Assembly: GCF_012371325.1 (NCBI RefSeq)
Contig: NZ_JAAZQX010000017.1
Span: 1-59,666 of the forward strand
Reading direction: 5' to 3'
DNA from: Acinetobacter sp. A2
GTDB lineage: Bacteria > Pseudomonadota > Gammaproteobacteria > Pseudomonadales > Moraxellaceae
DNA: 59,666 nt
Both the position numbers and the translations under genes were made by a program. Below, piece after piece: positions 35,267 through 46,039 of the stretch; the stretch's first letter is position 1; each line of letters opens with the position of its first letter. The notes under the pieces were generated by a model that did no database searches, was not told the DNA's origin, and saw only the letters and a list, made by a program, of their open reading frames with translations.

Positions 35267-36703
35267 TTATATTTTTAACTGTCGTTCTCTTTGCATTTCG
35301 GTCACGCGGTTTTTTATATTTGCCGACATAGCTTGATTATCTTTAGCTAAGCGCTGTGCATGTAATAACGACTTAATCGCCTCTTCTTCCCAGCCCGACC
35401 AATATTGCACCTCTGCGCGATACCGTAGCACATTTACCGTGCGTAGTGGCGATGCCCGATCTACATTTGCCGCTTGCTGCATTAAATTCCATGCCGATAA
35501 ATCACGTGGATTTTTCTTTAAAAAACCTTGCAGAATCGTTTGCGCCTGTGCTGACTGATTCTGACGAATCAACACTTCAGCCCACTTAAAATTTAAGGCA
35601 CGATTTTCTGGCATAATGCGCGCAGGTGAACTAATGGTCTTGTGTGCTAAATCAATTTTATTTTGCCCTAAATAAATGTCAGTTTGAATAAGTGTCAATA
35701 AATTATGTAAACGATTGTGACTTTTAGCCTGATCAATACTTTGCTGCGCCAAAACAAAATCGCCCTGTTGACTATAAAAATAGGCCAAAGCCAAATGTGC
35801 AGCAAAATTATTCCGAGTCGTAAAAGCCTTCAACTGTTGTTCTGTCGCTTGTTGCGAAAGCACTAAACTGTAGAGTTTTAAAATTTCAAAATCTTCATCT
35901 CGTAATGATGTCTGCACTGCAGGCAACTGATTAGCACGCAAACGTGCTTCGCTCATACGTTCTGTCGTTAAGGGATGGGTAAACCAAAAATCAGGTAAAA
36001 AACTCACACGACTGGTAGTACGGTGCATCACTTCAAAAAAGTCTGCCATGCTTTGTGGGTTATAACCCGCACTATACATATATTGCATACCAATACGGTC
36101 TGCTTCACGCTCTTGATTACGGCTATAAGTCAGTTGTTGATCCATCAATGCCGCTTGAGAACCCATCATCACTGCTGCACCTGCATCACCATCCGCCTGC
36201 GAGGCAACTAAAGCACCAACCACAACACCTGCCAATGCCAACAAACCCTGCCCCTTAAATGCTTCCTGTGAACGGCTATAATGTCGCTGAGATACGTGCG
36301 CAATTTCATGAGCCATCACCCCTGCGACTTCATCCATCTTCCGTGCAGAATTAATCAAGCCTGTATTTAGGGCAAATAATCCACCAGGAACAGCAAAAGC
36401 GTTAATTTGCGGATCATTAATGATAAGCAAGCCTATTGGCTGCCCTAGTTGAGTTTGACTAAGTAAATGTGAGAATGTATTGAACAATTGATCTTCAAGC
36501 CATGGGTTTTGCGCTACAGGCATTTTACGCTGTACTTCCCGATAGACTTTTTCACCAATGCTGCGCTCTTTTTGCTGATCAATCAGTCCCACACCACTGC
36601 CTATTTCTGGCACATTAAATTGTGGTGTGGCACTCAAACTGGCACTTTGTGCAGTCGTGAGACTGGTTAAACTTAGACCGCAAACGAGTAATAGGCGTTT
36701 CAA
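35267..36703 (-). CDS. bepA: BepA-like periplasmic M48 metallopeptidase with TPR repeats
   Basis: The 478-aa product has a signal peptide (LLLVCGLSLTSLTTAQSA), an M48 domain with zinc motif HEIAH at 132-136 and QEREADRIGMQYM carrying the third ligand, then TPR-type helices from about 285 to the end. This is the BepA/YfgC layout: a periplasmic protease and chaperone that checks outer membrane protein assembly. The start appears to be TTG at 36701-36703, because no in-frame ATG precedes the signal peptide. TTG starts usually lower expression. Confidence 0.88.
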   Translation of the reverse strand: MKRLLLVCGLSLTSLTTAQSASLSATPQFNVPEIGSGVGLIDQQKERSIGEKVYREVQRKMPVAQNPWLEDQLFNTFSHLLSQTQLGQPIGLLIINDPQINAFAVPGGLFALNTGLINSARKMDEVAGVMAHEIAHVSQRHYSRSQEAFKGQGLLALAGVVVGALVASQADGDAGAAVMMGSQAALMDQQLTYSRNQEREADRIGMQYMYSAGYNPQSMADFFEVMHRTTSRVSFLPDFWFTHPLTTERMSEARLRANQLPAVQTSLRDEDFEILKLYSLVLSQQATEQQLKAFTTRNNFAAHLALAYFYSQQGDFVLAQQSIDQAKSHNRLHNLLTLIQTDIYLGQNKIDLAHKTISSPARIMPENRALNFKWAEVLIRQNQSAQAQTILQGFLKKNPRDLSAWNLMQQAANVDRASPLRTVNVLRYRAEVQYWSGWEEEAIKSLLHAQRLAKDNQAMSANIKNRVTEMQRERQLKI

Positions 36704-36806
36704 GGGTTCATCTCAAATACATATTTTGCATAGTAATTTACTATAACATTGAAAAATGAACCTATTTGCAATGATGTGTTATCAATTTTTAATACGCTTC
36801 TTGGCT

Positions 36807-37781
36807 TTAAAGCGTATAGCAAGCAGGATTGACTACATATTGTGGACGACGTCCTTCTAGTGCATCCACCAAGTTTTTATAAGCTAAATCAGCCATTTTT
36901 TGACGGGTTGCCGCTGTTGCAGAACCAATATGCGGTAAGGTCACCACATTATCCAACTCAAATAATGGTGATTGTTGCAGTGGTTCTTTATCATAGACAT
37001 CTAAACCTGCCGCAAAAATTTTACCTGCTTGCAAAGTCTGAATTAAAGCCTGCTCATCAATTACTGAACCACGGGAGATATTAACCAATACCGCATGTGG
37101 CTGCATTAAATCCAGTTCACGCTGACCAATGAGTGCTTTAGAGTCTGTGTTTAAATCGACCGCTAAAACTACAAAATCTGACTGTTGCAACAACTCATCT
37201 AGGCTTAAATAGTCTGCATTGAACGCCTGTGCCACTTCCATTTTTTCACGGCGGTTGTGATACACCACTTTCATATTAAAACCATGAAAAGCACGTCGTG
37301 CAATAGCGGCACCAATATGCCCCAAACCAATAATCCCAATGGTTTTGGCATAAATATCCTGACCAAACTGTGCTGTACCGACTGTACGTTTCCAATGACC
37401 CTGCTTGGTCCACTGATCTAAATGCGGTACTTGTCTAGCTGCGCTCATCAGTAAAGTAAAGGCTAAATCAGCAGTCGTTTCTGTTAACACATGCGGGGTA
37501 TGACATAGGCAAATTTTTTGTTGTGTTAAATAATTGACGTCGTAATTGTCATAACCGACACTCACGCTAGAAATAACTTTGAGTTTAGTTGCGGTATGTA
37601 AATTTTGCTGATTCAGCAAACGTCCTGCGCCAATCATGCCATCTGCATCTTTTACATGTTCAAGCAGTTGCTGGTTCACATCGCCCAATTTAGGACTCAC
37701 CTGCACCACCTGATAATCCTGCTCAAGCTTAGTTAAAATTTTTGCATCGATTTGACTAAATACCACCACTTTTTTACGCAT
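36807..37781 (-). CDS. D-2-hydroxyacid dehydrogenase (glyoxylate/2-ketogluconate reductase type)
   Basis: The 324-aa enzyme has the Rossmann motif GIIGLGHIGAAIARRA near residues 149-164 and catalytic residues in NISRGSVIDEQAL (Arg), LDVYDKEPL (Glu) and LPHIGSAT (His). It reduces a 2-keto acid with NAD(P)H; the closest type is GhrB. AGGGA lies before the ATG. It stands alone, between BepA-like and HolD-like genes on the same strand. Confidence 0.88.
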   Translation of the reverse strand: MRKKVVVFSQIDAKILTKLEQDYQVVQVSPKLGDVNQQLLEHVKDADGMIGAGRLLNQQNLHTATKLKVISSVSVGYDNYDVNYLTQQKICLCHTPHVLTETTADLAFTLLMSAARQVPHLDQWTKQGHWKRTVGTAQFGQDIYAKTIGIIGLGHIGAAIARRAFHGFNMKVVYHNRREKMEVAQAFNADYLSLDELLQQSDFVVLAVDLNTDSKALIGQRELDLMQPHAVLVNISRGSVIDEQALIQTLQAGKIFAAGLDVYDKEPLQQSPLFELDNVVTLPHIGSATAATRQKMADLAYKNLVDALEGRRPQYVVNPACYTL

Positions 37782-37840
37782 GATTATCCCTGTTTTATCG
37801 CTGTAATGACGTCAATATAAGTTTTGAGATAGATATTGGC

Positions 37841-38506
37841 TTAAGCTTGATTTTGCATAGATTTGACTTGTATGGCATTCCACAACTGTTTTTTCAACAG
37901 TGGCTGATCTAACATCTCTTGCAAGTCTGCTAAAGTTTGGCATTGTTCAGAGTTAAAATGCGGTATTGTACCTAAGCTGATGACGTGTTTATCTGCGCAT
38001 AATGCATCGACAAAACCTTGTACATAGTTTTCTACGCCAATGCCATCTTGTAATATTTCCAAAGCGAAAGGCCATTGCAAAGCATGATATTGCGCCTGCA
38101 TCGCAAATTGAATATTACGCCATAACTGTTGTTGTTCCGCACTCAAAGCAGTACTGTCGCATAGAATCAGGCAATCTGCTAACTGTAAAGCCTCTATACT
38201 AAAAGCTTCAATGTGCAGCATGCTACGCACTTCAACTACAGGCTCGGCTTCAAGCTGTTTAGTCGCATCGACTTCTGGAGTGACTGTTGCTTTTTTTACC
38301 GATACTTCTCGCTGTTCCGAAGGTATCGGTTTGATATCTGTTTCTGATACAACTGTTGCAGTCGGGACAATGATTTCACTCTGCAACTCAGGTACAGCTT
38401 GATCACGCCATACAGATGATTGTGGCAAATATTGCGACACAGCTGTTCTAGAAACCCAAATATCGATTCCTAGACTGGCTAAAATGTCACGTTGATGCCC
38501 AATCAT
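37841..38506 (-). CDS. Probable DNA polymerase III psi subunit (HolD-like)
   Basis: The 221-aa protein opens HQRDILASLGIDIWVSR, which resembles the start of E. coli HolD (a short helix ending LGI..W..R) that contacts chi and the clamp loader. Its end, LADLQEMLDQPLLKKQLWNA, also matches the HolD C-terminal helix. Between them is a Pro/Glu/Val-rich linker (residues 40-90) that lengthens it well beyond the 137 aa of E. coli psi. The central domain (SMLHIEAFSIEALQLADCLI) is alpha/beta. Psi bridges SSB-bound chi to the clamp loader. The call rests on motif memory, not a search. Confidence 0.5.
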   Translation of the reverse strand: MIGHQRDILASLGIDIWVSRTAVSQYLPQSSVWRDQAVPELQSEIIVPTATVVSETDIKPIPSEQREVSVKKATVTPEVDATKQLEAEPVVEVRSMLHIEAFSIEALQLADCLILCDSTALSAEQQQLWRNIQFAMQAQYHALQWPFALEILQDGIGVENYVQGFVDALCADKHVISLGTIPHFNSEQCQTLADLQEMLDQPLLKKQLWNAIQVKSMQNQA

Positions 38507-38670
38507 GTTTTATCATCACCTATAATTTTGATGTGCTTGACTCAGTTGCTATTCTAACCAGAAAGCCCAAGCAATGCTGTGCTTTCTTTAACCCACCACC
38601 TTACTCAAAGCAATTCTCTAACAGTAGCAATAATATTGTGACTTAACATCTGCGCATGTTTAAGCCGTTA

Positions 38671-40569
38671 TTACACAATAATTAGGCTATTTTGTTTCTG
38701 CATTTGCTCAACAATTGCTTCTGTTTTAAACCCAAGTCGCCAATATAACAATTCCAAAACGTCCAACTCATCTTGAGTAATAATACGATCACTCCACAAA
38801 CAAATCTCTGCAATACCTAAAACAATCAAGCGATCACGCAATAACAAACCTGCCATGTCATTTAAAATTTCAGATAAATCGATGGGTTCATCTGAAATTT
38901 CGTCATAGGCAATAAGTTCTTCTGCAGTTAAAACACGCTCCAAAATGCGTTCACGCACATCTAACTGATTCACACTGTTAATTTGTTGCACATGCAATAA
39001 AGCATCAATCAAACGGACAATTTGCGGCTTAACCTCATGCAAGGCAGTAGGCGTATGCAAAGGTAATAAATGCAACTCAAACTTTACTCGCTCCAACAGC
39101 AACGCATCTAACAGGCCGATTTCGCCATCTTCTTGAATAATACGCGCTAATTTGGTCAAGAACTGCCGTGCGATACTCACAGGCATGCCCCCAATATTTC
39201 GACAAGCTTCGTGAAAAATTGAAATGTGTACTCGCCCATCCAAATTCAGTAAAGCATCGACTATGGCACGGCTAACCTCCGCCTCTGCAGGAATAAACTC
39301 ACGGTACTGACGAATCATTAAAATAGCCACAATCACTTCTCGTGAACCCGTCGCTGTTTGCAAAGCACGTTGAATCAGTTCAGGACGTGGCATATTGTTG
39401 CGAATCTCAGGTTTTAGCGGCTTAATTGCGTCATTAATTGCAAAACTAATGGGTGATAAACGCAGCAATGGCAAAGGTTGTGGGGAACTCCAAGGTGCAT
39501 AATATTCTGCGTTCATTTCTTCAAGCGAACGAAACAAACTAAATAAAGGCTGATTGCGCAAGCGTTTCAGATTTTCCAACTGTAAGTCTTGCACCAAAGT
39601 TGGATCTAACTCAAAAATACGCGCCTCAATACTTGGGTGAATATTCATCCAACTTTGCGGACTCAATGAGTTGGCAAAACACATGTGAGAAATTGATTCA
39701 GAATATTCACTGTGAATTTGCGAACCCGCATGGTGTACATAAATGCGCAACAAGGTTTGAATATTGGCATTGTTTTGAATCAGGCGTTTGGTTTTTAAAT
39801 CATTTTTAAAAGTACGCCCACTCAAACTAATGTATTTGATTAGACGAGAAATAAGTACACCTAAACTGCCAATTAGCCAAATACCGCCACCTACGGCCAC
39901 AAAAAATGTGGCGAGTTTATGCGGCGGTGCGTCACGGTGCTGACCAAAACCCAGTTTGGCAATACTACTGCCCCATTTACTGAACGTGGTTAAACTGCTG
40001 TAAAGAATTTTCAGCTTGGTATTATCAATAGTTTCACCACTTAAAATATGGTTAAACTCATGACTCAATAAGCCATAAAGCTCCTGCTCATCTAAATTTT
40101 GTAATGCGCCCCAAGTCAAAATAATTACAATATCTTTATCACTAAAGCCTGCGGTTAAAGCATTTACGCCAATCTCATCTGGCAAAACATAAACTGTTGG
40201 AATTTGAATCTGAAAAGTATCTGCCAGTTGTTCAGTAATTTTTAATGCTGTGCTTTCTTCAGGTGTACTTTCAAATTGTGTTAAACGACGTGCGCCAAGT
40301 TGTTTTGCAAGCGAATGTCCGCCTGAGCGAAAGACATAAAATTCCAAAATAATGGAAAGCGCCATAATTAATAGCAGTAACGTAATCCAATACGGACTCA
40401 GACTGTGCCAATAGATGGATTGTGTAGAGTCCACATAATAGACCAAAAGCCCTAATACGGTATTTAAGATAAACAACGTCAAAGCCACTGCAACCAGACA
40501 CAAGATTGCAGACCAAATCATATTTTTATTTTTAATCAAGTAACTACTCACAGCCTTCAATGTAAACAT
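38671..40569 (-). CDS. Membrane M48 family metallopeptidase, 632 aa
   Basis: Two N-terminal membrane helices (about residues 17-47 and 58-80) precede an M48 domain with GLLSHEFNHILSGE (zinc motif HEFNH at 170-174), and a third hydrophobic segment follows near 225-245. The C-terminal 350 residues are soluble and helical and resemble no domain I know; they include an ELDVLELLYWRLGF end like the TerB-type repeats found with such peptidases. It is probably an inner-membrane quality control protease. No partner gene is adjacent. Confidence 0.8.
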   Translation of the reverse strand: MFTLKAVSSYLIKNKNMIWSAILCLVAVALTLFILNTVLGLLVYYVDSTQSIYWHSLSPYWITLLLLIMALSIILEFYVFRSGGHSLAKQLGARRLTQFESTPEESTALKITEQLADTFQIQIPTVYVLPDEIGVNALTAGFSDKDIVIILTWGALQNLDEQELYGLLSHEFNHILSGETIDNTKLKILYSSLTTFSKWGSSIAKLGFGQHRDAPPHKLATFFVAVGGGIWLIGSLGVLISRLIKYISLSGRTFKNDLKTKRLIQNNANIQTLLRIYVHHAGSQIHSEYSESISHMCFANSLSPQSWMNIHPSIEARIFELDPTLVQDLQLENLKRLRNQPLFSLFRSLEEMNAEYYAPWSSPQPLPLLRLSPISFAINDAIKPLKPEIRNNMPRPELIQRALQTATGSREVIVAILMIRQYREFIPAEAEVSRAIVDALLNLDGRVHISIFHEACRNIGGMPVSIARQFLTKLARIIQEDGEIGLLDALLLERVKFELHLLPLHTPTALHEVKPQIVRLIDALLHVQQINSVNQLDVRERILERVLTAEELIAYDEISDEPIDLSEILNDMAGLLLRDRLIVLGIAEICLWSDRIITQDELDVLELLYWRLGFKTEAIVEQMQKQNSLIIV

Positions 40570-40606
40570 CCTGAATTACATTGTATTTGACCCACCCATC
40601 ATAAAT

Positions 40607-40636
40607 GAAAAAAGCGGGAATTTCCCGCTTTTCTCT
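40607..40636 (-). terminator. Terminator of the pyrD-cvpA-purF operon
   Basis: AAAGCGGGAA and TTCCCGCTTT form a 10-bp stem; on the minus strand it lies 22 bases after purF and is followed by T residues. Confidence 0.85.
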
Positions 40637-40657
40637 GTGAGGTAATCAGAAAAATGA

Positions 40658-42196
40658 TTAGCTCTCTTTCACACCTGTGAGGTCAACTGATGCGGCATCA
40701 ATATTGACATCAATGTAACCATCTTTGCCTTTTTTGGCCAAGTCGTTACGCTTTTGTTCAAGATCGTTTAAATACGCCTCATCAATCCCACCAGCCACAT
40801 AAACACCATCAAATACCGAGCAATCAAACTCAGTTAAATTTGGGACTTTGTGCGTACGCACCGCTTGTTTTAAATCATCCAAATCTTGGAAAATTAAGCG
40901 GTCTGCGCCAATAATTTCACGAATTTGCTCAACATCACGATTTGAAGCAATCAACTCGTCTTTAGCTGGCATATCGATACCGTACACGTTTGGATATTTC
41001 ACCATAGGTGCTGCAGAAGCAAAGAACACTTTTTTTGCACCTGCATCACGTGCCATTTGAATGATTTCGTTACAGGTCGTGCCGCGTACAATCGAGTCAT
41101 CCACCAATAGGACATTTTTGCCTTTAAACTCAAGCTCTACAGGGTTAAGTTTTTGACGGACAGATTTTTTACGCAATTGCTGACCCGGCATAATAAAGGT
41201 ACGTCCGATATAACGGTTTTTCATAAAACCTTCACGGAATTTAATACCTAAGGTATTTGCCAGTTCCAAAGCAGAAGTACGCGATGTATCTGGAATTGGA
41301 ATAACTACGTCAATGTCGTGCTGTTCGCCCCATTCACGGGTAATTTTATGTGCCAATTTTTCACCCATTTTAAGGCGGGCTTTATACACTGAAATACCAT
41401 CAATGGTTGCATCTGGACGTGCAAAGTACACATATTCAAAAATACATGGACGATATTCTGGATTGGCTGCACATTGCTGGCTAAATAATTCACCTGCATC
41501 ATTAATAAAAATAGCTTCACCAGGCGCAATATCACGTTCTACTTTAAAGCCTAGCGCAGTAATCGCAACAGATTCTGAAGCGATGATATATTCCATACCC
41601 TGTTCTGTTTCACGCGAACCATAAATAAGTGGACGAATACCATTTGGATCACGGAAGCCAACCAAACCTTGACCAGTGATCATTGCCACTACGCCATAAG
41701 CACCTTTACAACGCTCATGCACACGGCTAACCACATGAAAAATATCTTCAGGTGTTGGGCTTAATTTGCCACGATGTTGTAACTCATGGGCAAATACGTT
41801 TAGTAACACTTCTGAATCAGAGTCTGTGTTCATGTGACGCAAATCTGTTTTAAACAGATCTTCATGAATTTCTTCAGCATTGGTCAGGTTACCATTGTGA
41901 GCCAAAGTAATCCCGTACGGTGAGTTCACATAAAATGGCTGCGCTTCGGCACTGCTTGAAGAACCTGCAGTCGGGTAACGCACATGACCGATGCCATAGT
42001 TCCCTTGTAACGCACGCATGTGGCGTGTATGGAACACATCACGTACCATACCGTTATCTTTACGCAAGAACAAACGTCCATTGTGGCAAGTTACGATCCC
42101 AGCTGCATCCTGTCCACGATGTTGTAACATCGTTAATGCATCAAACAACATTTGGTTAACAGGTGATTTACCAGCTATACCAACAACTCCACACAT
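40658..42196 (-). CDS. purF: Amidophosphoribosyltransferase
   Basis: The 512-aa enzyme makes phosphoribosylamine from PRPP and glutamine, the first step of purine synthesis. The start MCGVVGIAG exposes the nucleophilic Cys2 of the class II glutamine amidotransferase domain; the PRPP loop [17 protein letters not shown] lies near residues 360-380. GAGG lies before the ATG. cvpA is 24 bases upstream on the same strand, the same pairing as in E. coli. Confidence 0.97.
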   Translation of the reverse strand: MCGVVGIAGKSPVNQMLFDALTMLQHRGQDAAGIVTCHNGRLFLRKDNGMVRDVFHTRHMRALQGNYGIGHVRYPTAGSSSSAEAQPFYVNSPYGITLAHNGNLTNAEEIHEDLFKTDLRHMNTDSDSEVLLNVFAHELQHRGKLSPTPEDIFHVVSRVHERCKGAYGVVAMITGQGLVGFRDPNGIRPLIYGSRETEQGMEYIIASESVAITALGFKVERDIAPGEAIFINDAGELFSQQCAANPEYRPCIFEYVYFARPDATIDGISVYKARLKMGEKLAHKITREWGEQHDIDVVIPIPDTSRTSALELANTLGIKFREGFMKNRYIGRTFIMPGQQLRKKSVRQKLNPVELEFKGKNVLLVDDSIVRGTTCNEIIQMARDAGAKKVFFASAAPMVKYPNVYGIDMPAKDELIASNRDVEQIREIIGADRLIFQDLDDLKQAVRTHKVPNLTEFDCSVFDGVYVAGGIDEAYLNDLEQKRNDLAKKGKDGYIDVNIDAASVDLTGVKES

Positions 42197-42220
42197 AGCA
42201 ACCTCGCAGACCAGCTAGGA

Positions 42221-42802
42221 TTAATAAAAAGGATTATTCGTTGAGCCATCTGCGCCAGATGTATTCTCTTTTGCGTCAGATGCTACATCGGAAGATGGCG
42301 CTGCATCTTTCGACTTGATGTGCTGTAAAGCCTCATTGGCAGCGTCTTTAGACAATTCAGTTGCCCACGGTGCATACGGCAATAAACTTTGTACGAATTT
42401 AGATTGTTTCCAATAAGGAGAACTTTCTACCCAAGGACCAATCCCCTGAATAGTTATAAGGACAATAAGCAAACCTTTCAAGGTACCAAATGCGCCACCT
42501 GCCAAACGGTTTAATGGCCCCAGTTTTAAACTCTTTAATACACTGTTTAAAATGGCGGTCACAATCCAAGTGAGTACCACAATCACCAAAACAATAAAGG
42601 CAAAGGCTGCAATTTTTTGCACCACTGGATCGCTACTCAGCGCTGACATTGAAGGTGCGAGGACTGTGGCATATTTTGCCGCAACAATCAGGGCAAAAAT
42701 CCACCCGACCAAGTTCGCAAAGGCTTTAATAAATCCTTGACGCAAACCGTTCAGCCCTCCAATGAGCAAGAGAATCAGAATAACGATATCAATGGCGTTC
42801 AT
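42221..42802 (-). CDS. cvpA: CvpA family membrane protein
   Basis: The 193-aa protein has four hydrophobic helices in the first 130 residues (NAIDIVILILLLIGGLNG, then FANLVGWIFALIVAAKY) and a Ser/Asp/Ala-rich soluble tail. CvpA is tied to colicin V production and envelope integrity and usually precedes purF. It starts four bases after the pyrD stop, so pyrD, cvpA and purF are one operon. Confidence 0.93.
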   Translation of the reverse strand: MNAIDIVILILLLIGGLNGLRQGFIKAFANLVGWIFALIVAAKYATVLAPSMSALSSDPVVQKIAAFAFIVLVIVVLTWIVTAILNSVLKSLKLGPLNRLAGGAFGTLKGLLIVLITIQGIGPWVESSPYWKQSKFVQSLLPYAPWATELSKDAANEALQHIKSKDAAPSSDVASDAKENTSGADGSTNNPFY

Positions 42803-42806
42803 GAGC

Positions 42807-43808
42807 TTAGAATGCGTTCACACAATCTTGAACCAGTTCAGGACCTGCATAGATCAAGCCACTATACACCTGAACCAAAGATGCACCTGCATTTTTTTTA
42901 GCAAGCGCCTGTTCGCCTGAAAGAATACCACCTACGCCAATTAAAGGAATTTCACCTTTGAGTGCTTCTGAAAAAGCCGCCAAACATGCGGTGCTTTTTT
43001 CAAACACAGGTGCGCCAGACAAACCACCTGCTTCATCACCATGTGGTAAGTTTTCTACACCTTCACGAGACAAAGTTGTATTGGTCACAATCAGACCATC
43101 AATTTTGAATTGCAACAATTGTTTGGCAATGAATTGAGTATCTTCTGCATCTAAATCTGGGGCAACTTTTAACACTAGCGGCACATAGTGCTGATGCTCT
43201 TCAGCCAACTCCAACTGACGTTGTTTTAACGTTTGCAATAACTCAGTCAGTGCATCACCACTTTGTAAACTACGCAAGTTTTTAGTGTTCGGTGATGAGA
43301 TATTTACCGTAACATAAGACGCATAGTTATAGACTTTTTCCAAACAAATCAGATAATCATCTGCTGCATTTTCTACAGGAGTATCGGCATTTTTACCAAT
43401 ATTAATCCCTAAAATTCCTTTGAATTTTGCCGCTTTGACATTCTCAATTAGCTGATCGACCCCATCATTATTGAACCCCATACGATTAATAATGGCTTTG
43501 GCCTGCGGAATACGGAATAAGCGCGGATGTGGATTCCCCGCTTGAGGACGTGGCGTAATGGTGCCAATTTCGATGAAGCCAAAGCCTAAACCAGCCAAGG
43601 CATCAATATACGCACCATTTTTGTCTAAGCCTGCAGCTAAACCCACTGGATTTGGAAATTCAATTCCCATACATGTCACGGGTTTTGCAACAGTCTTTTG
43701 ACGCATCAAGCCCATTTTATGGCTTGATTTCAATAGTGATAGTGTCAGCTCATGCGCACGCTCAGGTGCTAAAGAAAATAACAACGGGCGGGCTAGAGAA
43801 TACAACAT
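42807..43808 (-). CDS. pyrD: Dihydroorotate dehydrogenase (quinone), class 2
   Basis: The 333-aa enzyme oxidises dihydroorotate to orotate with FMN and quinone. It has the N-terminal amphipathic membrane-binding extension, [43 protein letters not shown] (with the class 2 catalytic Ser region) and [14 protein letters not shown]. It leads the pyrD-cvpA-purF operon, joining pyrimidine and purine synthesis in one unit. Confidence 0.96.
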   Translation of the reverse strand: MLYSLARPLLFSLAPERAHELTLSLLKSSHKMGLMRQKTVAKPVTCMGIEFPNPVGLAAGLDKNGAYIDALAGLGFGFIEIGTITPRPQAGNPHPRLFRIPQAKAIINRMGFNNDGVDQLIENVKAAKFKGILGINIGKNADTPVENAADDYLICLEKVYNYASYVTVNISSPNTKNLRSLQSGDALTELLQTLKQRQLELAEEHQHYVPLVLKVAPDLDAEDTQFIAKQLLQFKIDGLIVTNTTLSREGVENLPHGDEAGGLSGAPVFEKSTACLAAFSEALKGEIPLIGVGGILSGEQALAKKNAGASLVQVYSGLIYAGPELVQDCVNAF

Positions 43809-43919
43809 ATCTGCAAAAGTCTACTGCTTTCTAAGTCGCCATATTATAGGCTTTGCCCAGTCAAAACGCTATGCTTGACACGGCTTTATTTTCCGCCTTT
43901 CAAACTTTATTTTGGGCAA

Positions 43920-44399
43920 TTACTGCACTGTCGCTGTTAATTTAATCTGCCCTGCTTCAGAAATTAATTCCATTTTTTGAATACTTAAACCCATTTGTGC
44001 CAATTGAGTTAGGAAATTTGCTAACACAGCATAGTTTTCATGACTAGCCACCAACTGCATTTGCTCACCACTTTGCTGTGATGCGACCGATAGCCCCTGC
44101 TGTTGTGCCACTCGCTGAATTTTGTCGGCAGCGCTTAACTGTGAGTCATTGGTAGGCTTCATGGTCACCGCATTGCTTTGCATCATCACAATTAGGTCTT
44201 TTAAATCATTTACCCGTTTTTGCTGTTTTTCAGCGGCAGCATGCATGTACCACAAGGCGGAACCCACCGCTGCGACCAAAACAAAAATTGTGGTGAAAAT
44301 CACCAAAACCCGCTCTCGCGTACTTAAACGGTCTAAATAATCCTGAATCTGTTCAACGCGCTGATCCAGCACGTTTGATATTTTTTCCATGGCTTTCAT
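43920..44399 (-). CDS. gspM: Type II secretion system protein M
   Basis: The 159-aa inner-membrane protein has a cytoplasmic N-terminus (RVEQIQDYLDRLSTRERVLV), one membrane helix (FTTIFVLVAAVGSALWYM, about 35-53) and a periplasmic ferredoxin-like domain. This is the GspM layout. Its ATG overlaps the gspL stop (TAATG), so the partners are made in step. GspL and GspM form the platform that holds the assembly ATPase GspE. Confidence 0.88.
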   Translation of the reverse strand: MKAMEKISNVLDQRVEQIQDYLDRLSTRERVLVIFTTIFVLVAAVGSALWYMHAAAEKQQKRVNDLKDLIVMMQSNAVTMKPTNDSQLSAADKIQRVAQQQGLSVASQQSGEQMQLVASHENYAVLANFLTQLAQMGLSIQKMELISEAGQIKLTATVQ

Positions 44400-45538
44400 T
44401 ATTGTATTTTCACCAATCCTACTGCACCTGTACTGCTCGGCTGAATATTCCCCAACTCCACTTTAAAGCCCTGCTGATTCAATTGCTGCGTTAAGGCCTG
44501 CAAAGATGCTGCCGAACTCGCATTCAGCTCCATATTCAAACTATTGGCATCAAAACTGACACGATTGGCCACAATCTGATTTTGCATTAACACAGGCCCA
44601 ACTCGACTTAACAATTGTAAGGCTTGCGTATCGGCACTTTGATTCAGGCGCAAATGACTTTCAAACTGACTTTGAATATTTTGCTCAGTCACACGACTAT
44701 TTTCACCAAACCAATATTTATATTGGTCTATGGCCTGAATTGCAGTTTGATCGGCTACTTTTTTAAGTTTGCTCCAACGCAAAGCATCGTAGCTAAATTG
44801 TACAATCAAAATACCCAATAGCACTGCTGCACAGGCTTTCCAGTAGCCCGAAAGCCCCGTGTTTTGCTTGGCTTTAGGCAACATGTTAAATGGATGCTGC
44901 TTGGCTTTTTTCAGTGCAGGCAAAGTGTAATGAAAACTTTCCAATTGTGCTTGAGTCGCAAAAGCTTCAATACTTTGCATTTGCTCTGCACTAAAATTAC
45001 TAATTTTATAGTTTCGTTCAGCACTTTGATAATCTAAGTACAATGTCAGATCATCAATCGAATAGCCTAAAAACTCAGTTTCACGTACCAACAAACGCCC
45101 ACAAATATGACCAATAACGGTTTGCCCTAGTTCAGGCTGCGGCAAGATTAAAAAATCAGGCAACAATGCACTGATTTTAACAGGAAGCAAATTCAACACA
45201 TGCAAATAGGTTTCCAGTGTACTGTTTGCCATGCCAAGCACAGTGATCTGTTCAGGCTGCTGAAAATGATGCAAGACTTTCATCGCATCTATAGGCAATA
45301 CCGTATATTCTTCTAAAAGATACTTTACCCCATCTGCACCAAGCTGCTTATATTGCGCTTTAGGCAATGTTTGCTGCATGATCTGAACATCACGGCTTGG
45401 AAAAAACACCATCGTCTCTTGCCCTTGAAAAGGCTGTAATGCCTGAATCAAAGCCTCAAGATGATCGGCCTGCGTCCAATGTCCCCCTGTTGACCATTGC
45501 CAAACCCCATTGGCTTCAGGCATCCATAAATACAGCAT
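44399..45538 (-). CDS. gspL: Type II secretion system protein L
   Basis: The 379-aa protein has a cytoplasmic actin-like part (residues 1-230), one membrane helix (ACAAVLLGILIVQFSYDAL, about 235-253) and a periplasmic domain that pairs with GspM. It contacts GspE. Only gspL and gspM are here; the other gsp genes must be elsewhere, the split arrangement usual in Acinetobacter. Confidence 0.88.
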   Translation of the reverse strand: MLYLWMPEANGVWQWSTGGHWTQADHLEALIQALQPFQGQETMVFFPSRDVQIMQQTLPKAQYKQLGADGVKYLLEEYTVLPIDAMKVLHHFQQPEQITVLGMANSTLETYLHVLNLLPVKISALLPDFLILPQPELGQTVIGHICGRLLVRETEFLGYSIDDLTLYLDYQSAERNYKISNFSAEQMQSIEAFATQAQLESFHYTLPALKKAKQHPFNMLPKAKQNTGLSGYWKACAAVLLGILIVQFSYDALRWSKLKKVADQTAIQAIDQYKYWFGENSRVTEQNIQSQFESHLRLNQSADTQALQLLSRVGPVLMQNQIVANRVSFDANSLNMELNASSAASLQALTQQLNQQGFKVELGNIQPSSTGAVGLVKIQ

Positions 45539-45583
45539 TATTATCGTTCTACCATTAATTTTGTTTGATTTTATACATTTATT

Positions 45584-46039
45584 TTATGCGTTTGGAATAA
45601 AACTTTTGATTTGGGTTGAAAGTCCCGCAGCAATCACGGCCTGTTCATAAATACGTGCTTCTGCCAATTGATATGGATTAAACGATTCTAAAGTTAAAAT
45701 CTCGGCCATATAAGCCACCACATTCATGTGGCACACCACCGCAATCGACTCATACGGCAATTGCGACAACCATTCTACTGCCACTTTTGCATCATCTTCA
45801 GGTTTAATGGCATTACACACCACCACAGGTACATCTTTAAAATACTGCTGTAAATGCGCCAAGGTTTCCTGTGCACGCACCAATGGACTAACTACAAATA
45901 CATCAGGTTGAATGATATTTTTTAAATAATCTGCTGTTTCTTGTGCTTGAATATGACCACGCTCAGTCAATGGACGTTGATGATCATTGCCCATAACTGC
46001 AGGAGCGGCTTCACCGTGGCGAACAAGTGTCAGTTGCAT
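45584..46039 (-). CDS. sixA: Phosphohistidine phosphatase SixA
   Basis: The 151-aa histidine phosphatase has the RHG catalytic motif at the start (LTLVRHGEAAP), SPLVRAQETL with the second Arg and VVCHMNVVAYM with the second His. SixA removes phosphate from histidine phosphotransfer domains, such as those of sensor kinases or the nitrogen PTS. AAGGA lies before the ATG. Confidence 0.9.
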   Translation of the reverse strand: MQLTLVRHGEAAPAVMGNDHQRPLTERGHIQAQETADYLKNIIQPDVFVVSPLVRAQETLAHLQQYFKDVPVVVCNAIKPEDDAKVAVEWLSQLPYESIAVVCHMNVVAYMAEILTLESFNPYQLAEARIYEQAVIAAGLSTQIKSFIPNA

